A stretch of 64,000 nt of DNA from Argentina anserina (Eukaryota > Streptophyta > Magnoliopsida > Rosales > Rosaceae). A program made the translations under genes and the position numbers. The notes beneath the pieces were generated by a model that made no database searches, had not been told where the DNA came from, and was given only the letters and a program-made list of their open reading frames with translations. Where the stretch lies: assembly GCF_933775445.1 (NCBI RefSeq), contig NC_065875.1, positions 4,973,001 to 5,037,000 on the forward strand, written 5' to 3'. Within the stretch, counting starts at the first letter, position 1; each line of letters begins with the position of its first letter. This document shows positions 1 through 11,291 of this stretch, in pieces.

Positions 1-157
1 CAAAAAAAAGTAAAAAAAATTTGCAGAGATTTACTTTTTTTTAAGATGTAAAAAAATACTTGTAAATTTTTTTAACAGAAAGATACTTATAATTTATTTT
101 TACAAATATACGATATAATACATAATTAACACTTCAAAAAATTGAGATTTTCTCAAT

Positions 158-175
158 TCCCCGGCAACGGGACTA
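158..175 (-). other. Primer-binding site, tRNA-Asp type
   Basis: On minus the sequence is TAGTCCCGTTGCCGGGGA, three mismatches to the Athila/Tat consensus. It lies 3 nt past the LTR end at 179. The mismatches suggest an old copy. Confidence 0.7.
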
Positions 176-178
176 AAA

Positions 179-1750
179 TGATAGAGCGTTGGTTAAAACG
201 TCTATAATAAACCCTGTAAAATATCATCGTTAGTATAGAATAAGTAGGGATCGTTTTTTCCGGGGAATTGAAGGGAACTCTAAACTTTTAGTGTTAACAA
301 ATAATGGGGGGTTTGAGATTGATTATTAACTACTAAAATAAAACATAAATTACTATTTACATGATCGACTTCTCTTTAACAAAGTTAAACCAAATTTACT
401 ATTACACCACATAATTACAAGTTTGAACCTATCATGCATTCTAATTTGACCAATTACATACTTTTTAGACACCAATACAATTAGAGCCTTAGGGGATCAT
501 CTAATCATGCAAGATTTCAATTAACATTTAGATTAACTTAGGGCCTAATCTAAATTTGCATGCAATCGAATTCAATAACACTTAGAGTACAAATCAAACA
601 AGATTATATTTAAGCACCAAATCTTTGTTGATGACATGTTTCATGTGTGGTGTCACCCACCATGGTTTCACAGCAAATTTCCAGAATTTTTACCACTTTT
701 AATCAACACAAACCGAACCGACTTATGGCATGATTCGATTTGTGTCAATATGGTTGATGAATCTAGCACTCAAACACAATCTTAGGGACTGCATACAAGC
801 ACTAAATTCATATGCACATATACGAAAATTATCTAAAAGTATGAGAAAAATGATTAGAACACAACAATAGAAATACAAACTTCAATAATTATAAGAACAT
901 AAATTCGGAATAGTCTAAAAAATATATTAAATACAATCTGAAAATTCTAAAACAAATACAAAACCAATATTTCCACATAAACAACAATTACAATCTTCAT
1001 AGACAAAGAATTGTAAATTAACACAAATAGACGTAGTCATTGAGATGAGTTGCGAGAATCACACGTTATAAGAACCTTAGAGGTACGGCTGCAATAAGTG
1101 AAACTCGGTGGAGATGATGATGGTTTTAGGGTGGATGGCTTGGCTAATTTGTGAGGGAAGTTTATGGTGATGTTTTGGTAGAGTTTTGGCTCTTGAATGC
1201 TAATGAGAAGTGATGTTATTTGAGAGATGAAGTCATATATATATAGAGGAAAGAATGAGGGTAGTTATATCTTTCCTCATATTATAATGTCATGCTTTAA
1301 TCCCTTAAATCATGTCATGTTTTATTCCCTAAAACATGCCATGCTTTAATTCCTAAAACATGCCATGCTTTAATCCCTAAAACATGCCATATTTTAATCC
1401 ATAAAACATGTCATGTTTTATGCCTTTAATGATCATATTCTATTTAATTGTTGCATGACTTGGCTCCATCTTTTTTCTTCTTTAATTATCTCTTTAATCC
1501 AATCTGAAAATAAGAAAATAAAATCATAAGTAAGAGATAATTAGTTTCAAAACCTAATAAGGATTCCTAGTCAAACTATGACTCTAAATGAATTATGCGT
1601 TTTTAATTCATGTAAGCACAAAAATGCATCCAATACCGCTGAAGACTCTTACTACGACTCAATAACTCAATAGTACAACAATAAGGGCTAAGAAAAGTAC
1701 AAATTGAGGTAAAAACATATTAAGAACGTCGCATAAAGTGCTTTTTATCA
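179..1750 (-). mobile_element. LTR of a Tat/Athila-like Ty3-gypsy retrotransposon (5' LTR, element continues left)
   Basis: Read on the minus strand the LTR starts TGATAAAAAGCAC at 1750 and ends in CA at 179, 1572 bp. Just beyond, 175-158 matches 15 of 18 positions of the tRNA-Asp type primer-binding site TGGCGCCGTTGCCGGGGA typical of Athila/Tat elements, so this is a 5' LTR whose internal part runs out of the window. A TATA-like box (tatatatatagagg on plus) lies near 1233-1250. The same start and the same internal motif (tcgttagtata) recur in the second LTR at 57643-59902, which supports the family call. A 23-bp tandem repeat lies in U3. No coding sequence is seen in it. Confidence 0.72.
1288..1425. 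repeat. 23-bp tandem repeat, about 6 imperfect copies
   Basis: The core aaacatgccatgctttaat repeats with a 23-bp period and point changes. It lies in the U3 part of the LTR at 179-1750, upstream of its TATA-like box in the minus reading. Confidence 0.85.
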
Positions 1751-1994
1751 GCAGACCATAATTATCTTATGGTCACCACTAGTGTTAAGCAAAATAAGTC
1801 ATTCAAAGCTACAACATTGATGGTAGAAAGAACAAAGGTAAGCTAAAATATTACATGTCAACATGAAGATCAGGAGAATGAGCTCCATAAGTACTAATGA
1901 ACTATAATTGTTGGTTACACGACTACAAGTAATGATAGAGGCTATAAATTTGCAACAGTGCCAATTGTACAAGGCTTGCACATCAGAAACTTAC

Positions 1995-2273
1995 TTGAAT
2001 GAACAAGTCACTGTATGGGTCTTTCCATCATATAGTACCAAATCAGCTTGAGCTCCTACCCTTTGAAGATCTACACAAATTTTATTGAAAACAGTAAAAC
2101 ATTAGTTTCCATAGATATAATGCCATAATATAAAATTTTAAAAAAATTAAGATTCCAGATTTGTCAATAACACAATATACAGTCGTGGAAGTTTTATGCA
2201 AGGATTCTTCACCTTCCATAATGATGCAATGTCATACAGTAAGCACCTCAAGGAAAATGGATCGATGCAGTCC
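1995..2273 (-). pseudogene. Fragment of an isoprenylcysteine methylesterase (ICME)-like gene
   Basis: Three short minus-strand blocks match the C-terminal half of plant ICME, a membrane alpha/beta hydrolase that demethylates prenylcysteine methyl esters. They are GLHRSIFL (2273-2250), IMEGEESL (about 2222-2200) and RVGAQADLVLYDGKTHT followed by DLFIQ (about 2062-1995). The last block ends at a GTAAG donor, where the functional gene is expected to have an exon end. A 2-nt insertion separates KTHT from DLFIQ and shifts the frame. The linking exon between EESL and RVGAQ is missing or unrecognisable, and no N-terminal part is present. The family match is from memory of conserved motifs. Confidence 0.6.
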
Positions 2274-2878
2274 ACAAATATCAAATTTATCAACTAAATT
2301 ATATATGTTTAGAGAAATAGTTGCAGTAAAAAAGATACGTACATAGATTAACTATATACCAAAGCCAAATGTGATCATTAGTCACACATCATGAATTCAT
2401 GATGCTATACATTGCAAGAGTTATGTAGTGAAACTGCAAAACTATATGAATCCCATGGGAAAATATTCTACTATTACTACACTCCTCCCTAATTGAACAC
2501 ATTGGATCAAATAAAATAGACATTTCCCATTCACCATTTTTCTCTTCAAATTAATAGTGTACCAAACCAATCACTAATGGGCAGGCCATTCCCAAATGAA
2601 GAGTACTCTAGAAACATATTTAAGTTAACCACCATTTTCTTATATGCTTACCCATAACTTTTGTACTACTACAAGATTATATATGACATAGTCATTAACT
2701 GCATCTTATTTTATTCTTCATTCTCAACCATATACGACAAACTAGAAAACACAAAATATCAACTCTAATATTGACAGCTTTTCACAAGGTCATTAATGTA
2801 ATTCTTACCTTAAGTGACCCAGTATATACAATTGCCCCTACATCAATGAATATTTGCAATATTGTTCAATCTGAAAAC

Positions 2879-2880
<2 letters not shown>

Positions 2881-2912
<32 letters not shown>
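2881..2912. repeat. (AG)16 microsatellite
   Basis: Perfect AG dinucleotide run. Confidence 0.95.
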
Positions 2913-2913
<1 letters not shown>

Positions 2914-3095
2914 CAATGACACTGAAATTCAAAATATAATATCTACTCACCAGAAGGATCAAGTTATCTTTGTTTCTATCAACAACAAACTCATTGTCAG
3001 ACCAAAAAGTATGATTCAAAAGTGAAGAGCTCGAAATTAAAACCCAAACAAAGTATAAATATATCAGTGAACATAAATCTAACTCACATAATCAC

Positions 3096-4148
3096 TTACC
3101 TAAGATAGTATATGTATTGAAGTTCCCCTACATCATCTCTAGAGAGCTTTTTCCACCCCTACATCCCTTTCAACCTTCCTCCCTCACTGTCCACATAATA
3201 AAGACCAAGACCCTACATCAAGAAAGCATACACAATAGTTTAATAAATGACTGAGGATTATATTGATACTCGCAAATTTATTTTGACAAGATTCATATCC
3301 ATTACCGTTTCATCCCACCTAGCTATCATGGTCCCAATTCCCAACAGACAGACCCATGCCACGAAATTTTGGCCAAGAGCTTGGATGCACATGTAATTGA
3401 AATTTTGCGCTTGTTTGCCAATTCGTGAAGTCTGCACTGAGTTATATTAAACAATTGTATATCAGTAATCCATACAAGAGTCAACAAATACAGCATTATA
3501 ATTCATCTTACACATTACTATACTAAACTAAAGTAGAAGGTTGAAGTAAAGGAATTTAGTAGGGGAACCTAATAAGGTACCTACTAATCCCTAACAGAGA
3601 AACAATAATGTATCAGACTTGGCAACATATGGCTTGTGAACAATTTGTCTAGAATATATATATATATATATACAACTGTCAAACCATATGAAAAAAAGTG
3701 CACTCCATATCAATTTGAAGCGAATTGTACTGCATACAAACAAACTTACAATCTGACTTGCACGGTCCACTGATACACTCATGTTAGTTCAAACATAACA
3801 AAGTAAACAAAGATATGATGCAACCACAATCATGGAGAAATAAATTTGCGAGTATCAATATAATCCAAAGAACAGGTTAATGCTAGGCCAAAGAACAAGC
3901 AACAACTATACTACTTATTGTCCATGTAATAGCAACTTGGAAATACAGAGCACCAAAACTATATTATATCACAATTCAACATCAATCCTATTTGAAAATT
4001 ATCAACTAATATGTAATTAGAATACAATCTACATATAATACCTTAATCCCCAAATTCATATGCCAAAATTGGCAGTCAACAGCTCCTCCAGCCATAATTT
4101 CAAGCATGTAAGGATTGATCTCGATAATCTTCTTCACAGACTGAGACA
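3096..4148 (-). pseudogene. 20S proteasome beta-5 (PBE)-like pseudogene, exons and introns retained
   Basis: Minus-strand blocks follow the beta-5 subunit in order. [27 protein letters not shown] and NLGIK form an exon at 4148-4042 bounded by AG and GT. CRLHELANKRKIS and ASKLLA (from 3436), then RGMGLSVG and TMIARWDE, form an exon to 3306. GLGLYYVDSEGGRLKG begins at about 3212. The expected C-terminus KLSRDDVGELQYIYY is joined directly after it. It is broken: the frame is lost after ASKLLA and again after GLSVG, a TAG follows GRLKG, and about 60 residues of the SVGSGSPYAYG to ASGG region are deleted. The N-terminal catalytic Thr region is absent. Retained introns mean it is not a processed pseudogene. 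Confidence 0.82.
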
Positions 4149-4200
4149 CTGCAAAACATAAAACAAACAACATCATAAGCCTACATTACTACATTTACAT

Positions 4201-4760
4201 TCCACATTCCAGCTATGAGGGGGTCGACATTCCAACGATGAGTAGCTTGAGGAAGGCCAGAACCATCGTCGAAGTTCTTGCTTCTGTCAACTATAATCTC
4301 AGCGACAAGGTGGTTGAAAGTGGCCACAACATCAAGTAGGGAAGGCTAGGCAATGGAGGCTACTGAGTATTATCCGCAAATCTCAAACTAGGGTTTAAAA
4401 ACAATTGAAGTGAAAGATTGTAATAGCAAATCGAATATAATAGACATGAGGAGACATAAAGGAAGATAGAAGAGAGAACTTGCATGATCTCCTTCATCTC
4501 CAAGAATCGAGTGGCGACGATGCTATAGCGAGAAATCGCTGGGAATAGGGAATCCATAGCTGGTGACGATGGGGGTGGTATGAGTTGTTGTTGGATTATG
4601 AGTTTGGGTATGTTATGATTGGAAGAAGATGGTGGCGGCCGGAGTTGGCCTTATTGACGTCGGCAGAGGGAAGAAGAAAGAGAATTGGGGAAGAAAATGG
4701 AAAGGTGGCTTATCTTGAAGGAGAGAGAGGCGCGACAGAGTGAGAGTTGGCGACTTTAGT
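4201..4760 (-). other. Gene-start-like remnant upstream of the proteasome pseudogene
   Basis: On minus a CT-rich leader (4740-4560) precedes an ATG at 4557 that opens MDSLFPAISRYSIVATRF and continues EMKEIMQ. A second readable stretch on the same strand (about 4350-4205) gives VATFNHLVAEIIVDRSKNFD and then LPQATHRWNVDP. I recognise neither. Their position and strand suggest the 5' part of a captured or chimeric unit that continues into the proteasome fragment, but no clean splice join is visible. Confidence 0.3.
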
Positions 4761-4823
4761 GAGAGCCCAACTTTGATTTGTACTATGTGCAAAAGACGAG
4801 AATTCCCTTGTATTTATAAGAAG

Positions 4824-5189
4824 CATTGTTGGTCATTTTTTTCGGACAATGCATCAAAACCTTTCAATCAAGTTATTGTAAAATATATAATGTGTAAAAC
4901 AGTTTGGACAATGTTTCGGAAAAGAATAAAAACATTGTCCTCAACACGTGTATAGACAATATCCAGTTACAAAACCATTGTTTGTGGCAAAAACATGGAC
5001 AATGTGTTTTGAGGCAAAATATCAAGTATTGTCTTACATGAAATCTGATAATGGTACCTATAAAACTGTTGTGCGCACAAAATTTTCAGACAATGCTTTT
5101 TTCGAAACCATTGTCTGTGTTTTTAGACAATGGTTTTTTTGTCATACATTGTCTATCAACTATTGTCTATTTGACATTTTGACCTAGTG
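4824..5189. mobile_element. CACTA-type transposon end with subterminal repeats
   Basis: The right edge reads ctagtg at 5184-5189; its complement starts CACTAG, as expected for an En/Spm-CACTA terminus. The inner 360 bp holds about a dozen copies of a GACAATG/CATTGTC word in both orientations (for example at 4843, 4945, 5090, 5128, 5150). Clustered subterminal repeats of about 10 bp are the hallmark of CACTA transposase binding. The opposite end is not certain. A CACTAG at 1777 is the only nearby candidate, but it lacks the repeats and its 3-bp flank (cac) differs from cca at 5190-5192. Confidence 0.6.
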
Positions 5190-5192
5190 CCA

Positions 5193-5760
5193 AGCCTGAT
5201 TGAATTTTTAGATCACATATCTAGAGAAAAAAGCGCAGACAAATCCAAAGTTTCAGATCAACTCGAGAGGTTTAGTCTTTGAATAAATTGACTCGAGGAG
5301 ATTAATTCTAGATTAGCTAAGTTTGAACTCAAACTAGATTATCTCAAAGAAAAGCAATATCTCTAATATATTGAAAAGAAGTTAGCTAGAACCGAGAAAC
5401 TCGCTAATGATATTCATCAGCAAGCAATTAAATTGAAAGATACATGAAATCTTGAAAAACCTTTTAGAAACTTTTGTTTCCCGAATATGATGAATCAGAG
5501 AGTAGATCTAAAAGTAAGAAAGGGAGATAGTAAAGCTTTAAGTTTTCACTTTCCTACAGAAAAACTCAGCAAAAACATTGATGCCATAATTCACCAAAAA
5601 TTATAGCACACCTTATCTTCAAGAAAAATGAAACAATCTCGAAGAACAATTTTGAGAGTTAAGTAGCGAAATCTCAAATCTACAAAAGTCTGTAGAAAAA
5701 AATGAAAGAATGAACAATTGAAAAAATTGATTATACCGTCTATATAAAAAAATCTAGTAT
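5193..5760 (+). other. Decayed coding-like tract with coiled-coil character
   Basis: One plus-strand frame reads as lysine/glutamate-rich helical protein for about 500 nt with scattered stops, for example REKSADKSKVSDQLERF, INSRLAKFELKLDYLKEKQ and KKLARTEKLANDIHQQAIKL. It is likely an old gag-like or viral-like relic, but I cannot assign a family. It begins directly after the CACTA end at 5189. Confidence 0.3.
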
Positions 5761-6580
5761 TTATTATGATAGGATCAAAAGTGTTCTAGGTTGTTTCTAT
5801 TTGTTTTCAACACTTTTCTGGTTAAGACCGGTGACAAGATTGATAGTTGGGTGCCTAGTTCTCTAGGTGCCTTAGTAAACAGAATTGGGCCTTCATCTGG
5901 GCTTGGCTATTTTGTTGGGTCCAGATTTTGGTGTGGGTCTATTCTTGGATTTGACATTTCCTTGCTAATATGGCTGCAATTTTGGAGTTTGTGGAGAATG
6001 ATCGTAGGATTACCCCTTCTACGTAAGAATGATCCATAAGTTTTAACAAGTGACCGTTGTCTTATAGTTCAAAGACGCTTTAGTTAATTGAGTTCTTTTA
6101 GATTCATTTTATGGTTTGTCATCATAGATCCAACTAAACCTTAGTTTCTAAATATTAGTTGTTTCACATGATAAGTCCTATAGGGCATTCCATGTTCATA
6201 TTGACTCAATCTCCTACTTTCTAATATAACATTATCGTTGATTTCAAAAATAAAAATTCTAAATTATTCACGCTTGAAATGCAAGGTTGGATTTGCTTTT
6301 TAATATCACAACATATTACTTGGAAATATTACCATATTTTACACAATTTTTTGTCATCTTAATTTCCAAAATATACATATTTTTGTAATTAAGCAATCAA
6401 GATATAATTGGATGTAAGAAAATTCAACACAAAAGGAGAAAGAAATCTCATAAATTGCTATTCTAAGAAATTGAACCTGCAATTGATACAAAAACATTAG
6501 AGATCTTGATCTCCACCACAATATCTTTGTTTTTCTGCACCAAATTATACCTAGCTTCCTTATCTTTATTCTCCATTCAA
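5761..6580. other. Intergenic, no gene seen
   Basis: AT-rich sequence. An open stretch at 5791-6039 has no recognisable motif and is probably chance. Confidence 0.5.
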
Positions 6581-6582
6581 CC

Positions 6583-6589
6583 TATAAAT
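6583..6589 (+). promoter_or_regulatory. TATA box of the defensin-like gene
   Basis: A tataaat match lies about 85 bp before the ATG at 6674. Confidence 0.5.
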
Positions 6590-6673
6590 GACATCCTATT
6601 CTCAAACTCCAAACCATGTTTCATTCATAATTTAAATATACATTTAGGACCAAAGAAGACCAAGCTCTCCCCC

Positions 6674-7681
6674 ATGGCTCTCTCATTTTGCTCTCAGCTT
6701 GTTCTCCTTGCGTTTGTATCAGGTAATAATGAGCAATAAAAAAACTTTAATGTGAATAATATACTAGTTATTCAGGCAAAAATGATATCTAATTTGATCT
6801 TTAGAATAATTATGTTACGATTGATTAATTAAGATCTCTAAGTTCTTATGACTTGTTAGCGCAAATTAATTATTTACTCAGTTTTTTCTTATATATGTTC
6901 AATTGTTTTTATAATCAATATTTAAAAAGTATTACTAATTTGTTTACTCTTGATCAATAATGATATCCAAGAGACATCCAAATGTTAATCAAATGTTCAC
7001 GTAAGTCTATCTCTAAAATAATTATTCAAGGTAGATCATAACAAAATATACAAATGACTGAGAATGTTAACAATCTATAGATGACATGTGCTATTTCCTC
7101 TATATTTGATTACAAATCTATTGAATAGGTTTAGCCAGTTCTGTTTCATGGTAGAAAAATATGCTTGTTTTAGGTAATGGTTCTTTTTTATAACCTCACG
7201 GGAGTGGATCATTATGTGTACTTGTACGTCTGGTTTATAAAATGATTGACATCTGATCCATTCTTATAACAAAAAATTGACTGGGTCTAAATTAGATAGA
7301 GCATATATCAATGCTTGCATGATAACTAATATTAGCTTTATTATTCGCAAATGGTGATATGCAGTCACTATAATGGGGTTATTGGCAAAGGCAAATGTAT
7401 GCAACGAATCGATCGGTTCTTGTCAAGACATCAATTGTAATCAAGGTTGCATTGAAAAACATCCCCGTGGCTCCGGCACATGTGATTCAACAAATACATG
7501 CAAGTGTTACTTCGATTGTCCACCACCAAAAAAATGCAATGCTGGCTTGGGTGTTTGTAGTGCCAAATGCAGTGACCAGTGTTGTGCTCAAAACTGTGCA
7601 AGCAAGTATAAAGATGGAGTTGGATTTTGTGACAAGCTAGGCTCAACATGGTTGTGTCAATGCCAGTATAGTTGTAGTTAG
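6674..7681 (+). CDS. Two-domain defensin-like (DEFL) secreted cysteine-rich peptide
   Basis: Exons are 6674-6722 and 7365-7681, joined by a GT-AG phase-1 intron of 642 bp (121 aa). Exon 1 is only the front of the signal peptide, the usual DEFL gene structure. Residues 1-26 are hydrophobic with likely cleavage after Ala26. The mature part carries two Cys modules. Module 1 (residues 29 to about 66) has spacing C-6-C-4-C-3-C-10-C-5-C-1-C-3-C. Module 2 (about 72-120) is C-6-C-3-C-3-CC-3-C-10-C-8-C-1-C-3-C, i.e. the same plan with an extra Cys pair. A G-x-C gamma-core element (GTC, GFC) is in each. Plant DEFLs are secreted and act in defence, or in pollen or seed signalling; which applies here is unknown. 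Starting at 7373 would lose the signal peptide and is rejected. Confidence 0.85.
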
Positions 7682-7863
7682 AAAGTTTTCTAACTATTTA
7701 AGAAATAAAGCTCCTTCAAAAAAATAAAAATGATTAAAGAAATTCTTCTCCGTTTTGATTTACGTTCATGTAATAGCTAAATTCAATAATAGTCGATTTG
7801 TTTGGTATGGCACTTTCATCCATAAACTTAGTTTACAACTAAAAAATCACAATTTATCTAAAT

Positions 7864-8177
7864 GCTAAAATACTGGTCACTCCTCACAATTTTACAAACT
7901 TGACAATTTACTCATTCAAGCTTCAATTGATCACTCCTTATACTTTTCAAATTCGAGCAATCTGGTCATTCCGTCATCTTTCTATTCAATTTGGGTGAAG
8001 TCCATCCAATTTTTGTTTGCCCAAAAAATAACTTAACACTCAAATTGGATGGAAAGATAACAGAATGACCAGATTGCTCGAATTTGGAAAGTATAAGGAG
8101 TGATTAGTCGAAATTAAAACTTAAATGATTAAACTGTCGAATTTGTGATAGTTTGAGGAGTGACTAGCATTTTGTTC
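7864..8177. mobile_element. MULE-like MITE, long inverted repeat with 10-bp target duplication
   Basis: The 314-bp element folds on itself: arm 7864-7997 (gctaaaatactggtcactcc...) pairs with 8042-8177. It is flanked by ttatctaaat at 7854-7863 and 8178-8187, both exact. Long arms plus a 9-10 bp duplication fit Mutator-like non-autonomous elements. It lies 180 bp past the stop of the defensin-like gene. Confidence 0.8.
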
Positions 8178-8187
8178 TTATCTAAAT

Positions 8188-10013
8188 TTACAACACAGTT
8201 ACAACATGCATACTATATATTTACAAATAATTAAACTAATTAACCACATTGATCGACAATTATTTATTCATAAATGTGAAGTAATTATAACTAAATTACC
8301 TAAACAATCTCTATACTTTTTTTTTTTTTGAAAAGAACAATCTCTCTATTTACCACAAGGACAAACAAGGTCGGACTTAAGATTTGACACTTTGAGGCGG
8401 ATTCAAAACTGTGCCATCCCATGGTAAACGAGAAAGAAATCAACAAAGACTATACAACATAAATCCTTATTGATATTGATGCTGAAACAAAAATAATAAT
8501 ATCAGTAGAACACTAGTGTATTACGTACATATTACTCCTCAAACACTACCTAAATCGCATTTGCATAAATTTTCTTCAAATGACAAAAATATATCCAAAA
8601 TGCTTTGCTATTAGTTTTTCTCAATAGAATCTCACGTCCATGAATCTTCTTTGAATTATCCATCACCTTTTTAACCTCATCACCATTCTCCTTCTTACTC
8701 AACCCTAATTCTTAAAGGTTGTTGTGTTAACTTCTCAAAATGTTATGAATTGTCTCCTTGCTCTAAAGCTACTTTGTGATGATTTGCGATGGCAATGTTT
8801 TCAATATTTTTGGTGCAGTACAAATGAAAATAAAATATATATTATGGCGGTCATGAGAAAAAAATGTGTACATGCTCTTAAACAAGCTGTTGGCCAGTAT
8901 GGGTTTCAAACATTTGTATGTGTGTATAACTTTCCCAAGTTTTTTTTTTTGAAAGATAACCTTGCTAAGTTAGCCAAGCAAAGATGGCGCCTTACAAGGC
9001 TCTTTCTGTACGGATGTGTGATGATATATCTTCATTTTTGTGGTGGGTATAATGAATGCTCGACATGTTTTGGAAGCTGACTTTCAATTAATGGAGAATT
9101 GGGATTGATCGTTTTGGAGCAGATATAGTCTTGGAAATCGACCTATGTGATAGCTAGGGATTTACTCCTAGATGATGTTTTTACTTATTTAATTTTGGTG
9201 GTATCCTTTTTTCAATTATTTTAGAGAGGTAATGTTCCCTGATATATATTTTTGGTTTGAGAATATCCCAAAATTGCTTCATGCACAAATAGTCTTAACT
9301 CATAAGAGTTATGATGGAGCAATTAGCTGTTGTGCTCTAATCAGTAGCAGATCTAACGTCTGAAAGTCAGGTGAGCGGAAAAAAAATTATATTACACCAA
9401 CATATACAAAGTGGAGATTTAAATCCCATATATTGAAAATAAATTCATGCTACCACATTATACAATCCTGAAAATCAATATACAAAATAAAATAGAGTCC
9501 TTGATTCCCAAATTATTGAATAAACAAGAAATTTAAGTTATAATCAACACAATATTCAGAATTATACGAATGCGAGTAGTGAATTAGATGATGTATGGGT
9601 AAGACCAGTGACAAAGAACAAGGAGACGAGAAACAGAGGCGAAAGATTTAGAAGAAAAATGCAGAATAGTTCATGTTTTGACAAAAACTTCTCATATCCC
9701 TAACAACGTCAAATCACAAAATCTAAAAAGATGTCTCACCACCACCGTCTTTTTAGTCTCTCACATAGAAAACACTATAAACCTCTCTTCACTCTCTCCC
9801 TTTTCAACACCTCGCATCTCATCTCTTAACCACTTAGGATGGGAGCTTCTATTCATGTAAATAAAAATGGGGTGATATTACAAATATAAAATAATAAATT
9901 AAATTTTGAAATAAAGATAAATCGGAAAATTCAAGATTAAGAAAGCTGGAAACAATAACTCAACCAATATCAAACAAATAAAAGGAAAAGTGGAGTTGTG
10001 TGCACCACATACT
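8188..10013. other. Intergenic, no recognisable gene
   Basis: The open stretch 8724-9080 (118 codons) has no motif I know and weak codon character. AT-rich sequence flanks the solo LTR at 10014. Confidence 0.45.
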
Positions 10014-10773
10014 GTTCTTAAAACAATTACTCTGCCTCTACCAGTACAAGAAATAAATGACGCTAGTCTCCCAATATACAATAACTTGCAAACCCTTGAA
10101 GCTGCACTGCTAAAAGAATACAAGCAAACTGGAATTAACCTTTCTATCACCTGTACAATAGAGCAAAGAACGAAACTTTAGAGAGAGATGAGAGTTCTCT
10201 CTAATTGAATGTTTCTCAATTATGTGTTGGAATGAATCAGATTGTGAAAAATAAATCGAATGAAGGAATATGTCACTATTTATAGAGAAAAAAATATGAT
10301 CACTAAATGAATTATCATGAATTCAGAAATGAATTTCTTATCATATGTTTTGATGGTTACGTAATGAATTTTCATATGTTATGACTGTTACAGCAGTTAC
10401 ATTATGAATTTCCATACGTTACGACCGTTACCTCAATAAAATTTCATTTCGTACATTACAACTGTTACACAATGAATTCGACGGTTACAAAATCCAATCT
10501 CATTAAACCTGACGTTACAAAATTTAATCTTAATGAATCTGATATTAAAAATTATAAGTTTCTCAATCATTACACATTCCATAATTCAAATAGTTTTCAT
10601 GTATTTGGTGACAATTTTTTATTCACACCAAAACCAATTTAAGTAGATAAATACATTATTGTGTAGCCCTTACACCGAAGAACACAAATATGAGTTTATC
10701 TTTACAGAACTTAAGTGCGTCCATTTAATTAAATTGATTTATAATTAATAGTGAAATTCACTGTTTTCCAACA
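10014..10773 (-). mobile_element. Copia-like solo LTR
   Basis: The 760-bp unit is bounded by TGTT...AACA. Flanking 5-mers are catac (10009-10013) and aatac (10774-10778), one mismatch. A minus-strand TATA box (ctataaatag) is at 10285-10276. No primer-binding site or coding region adjoins it, so it is read as a solo LTR. Upstream of the TATA box in the minus reading, 10384-10487 carries five CNGTTA words in a loosely repeated context. Confidence 0.65.
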
Positions 10774-10957
10774 AATACCTCCAAAAACGGTATTTAGACT
10801 TTCCTTGCAAAGAGACCTCTAATTTTCTTTAACAAACAACTAAAATGTTATTTAGACCTTGTAATATCCCACAACGGCCAACAGAGAGGGGTGATGTGTC
10901 TTATATGTACATACCCACATCCATCTAACACGAGGCCTTTTGGGGGCTCAATGACTT

Positions 10958-11045
10958 CGGAGGGTATGAGAACTCCGAAGTTAAGCTTGCTCATGCTAGA
11001 GCAATCTCAGAATGGATGACCTACTGAGAAGTTGCTCGTAAGCTC
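10958..11045 (+). repeat. 5S rRNA-derived segment in Cassandra LTR1
   Basis: It matches the middle and 3' part of plant 5S rRNA, including the internal promoter region. It is not a functional 5S gene: it is diverged and embedded in an LTR. Confidence 0.85.
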
Positions 11046-11291
11046 CTAGAAATAAAACCGTGAGGGCTGTGCACAAAGCAGACAATATTGTGTTATGGCG
11101 GAGCAATCCCGGGATGTGACAATTTGGTATCAGAGCCACTCTGTCGTGTGGTGCAAGTGTGCCGACGAGGACGTTGGACTCCTATTGGGGTGGATTATAA
11201 TATCCCACATCGGCCAACGGAGAGGGGGTGATGTGTCTTGTATGTACATACCCACGTTCATCTAACACGACACCTTTTGGGGGCTCAATGA

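Noticed and set aside
1288..1425. CRISPR-like array
   Set aside because: Contiguous 23-bp tandem repeats without spacers in plant LTR DNA.
8724..9080. 118-codon plus frame
   Set aside because: No family motif, irregular composition, and no start or splice context; kept only as intergenic.
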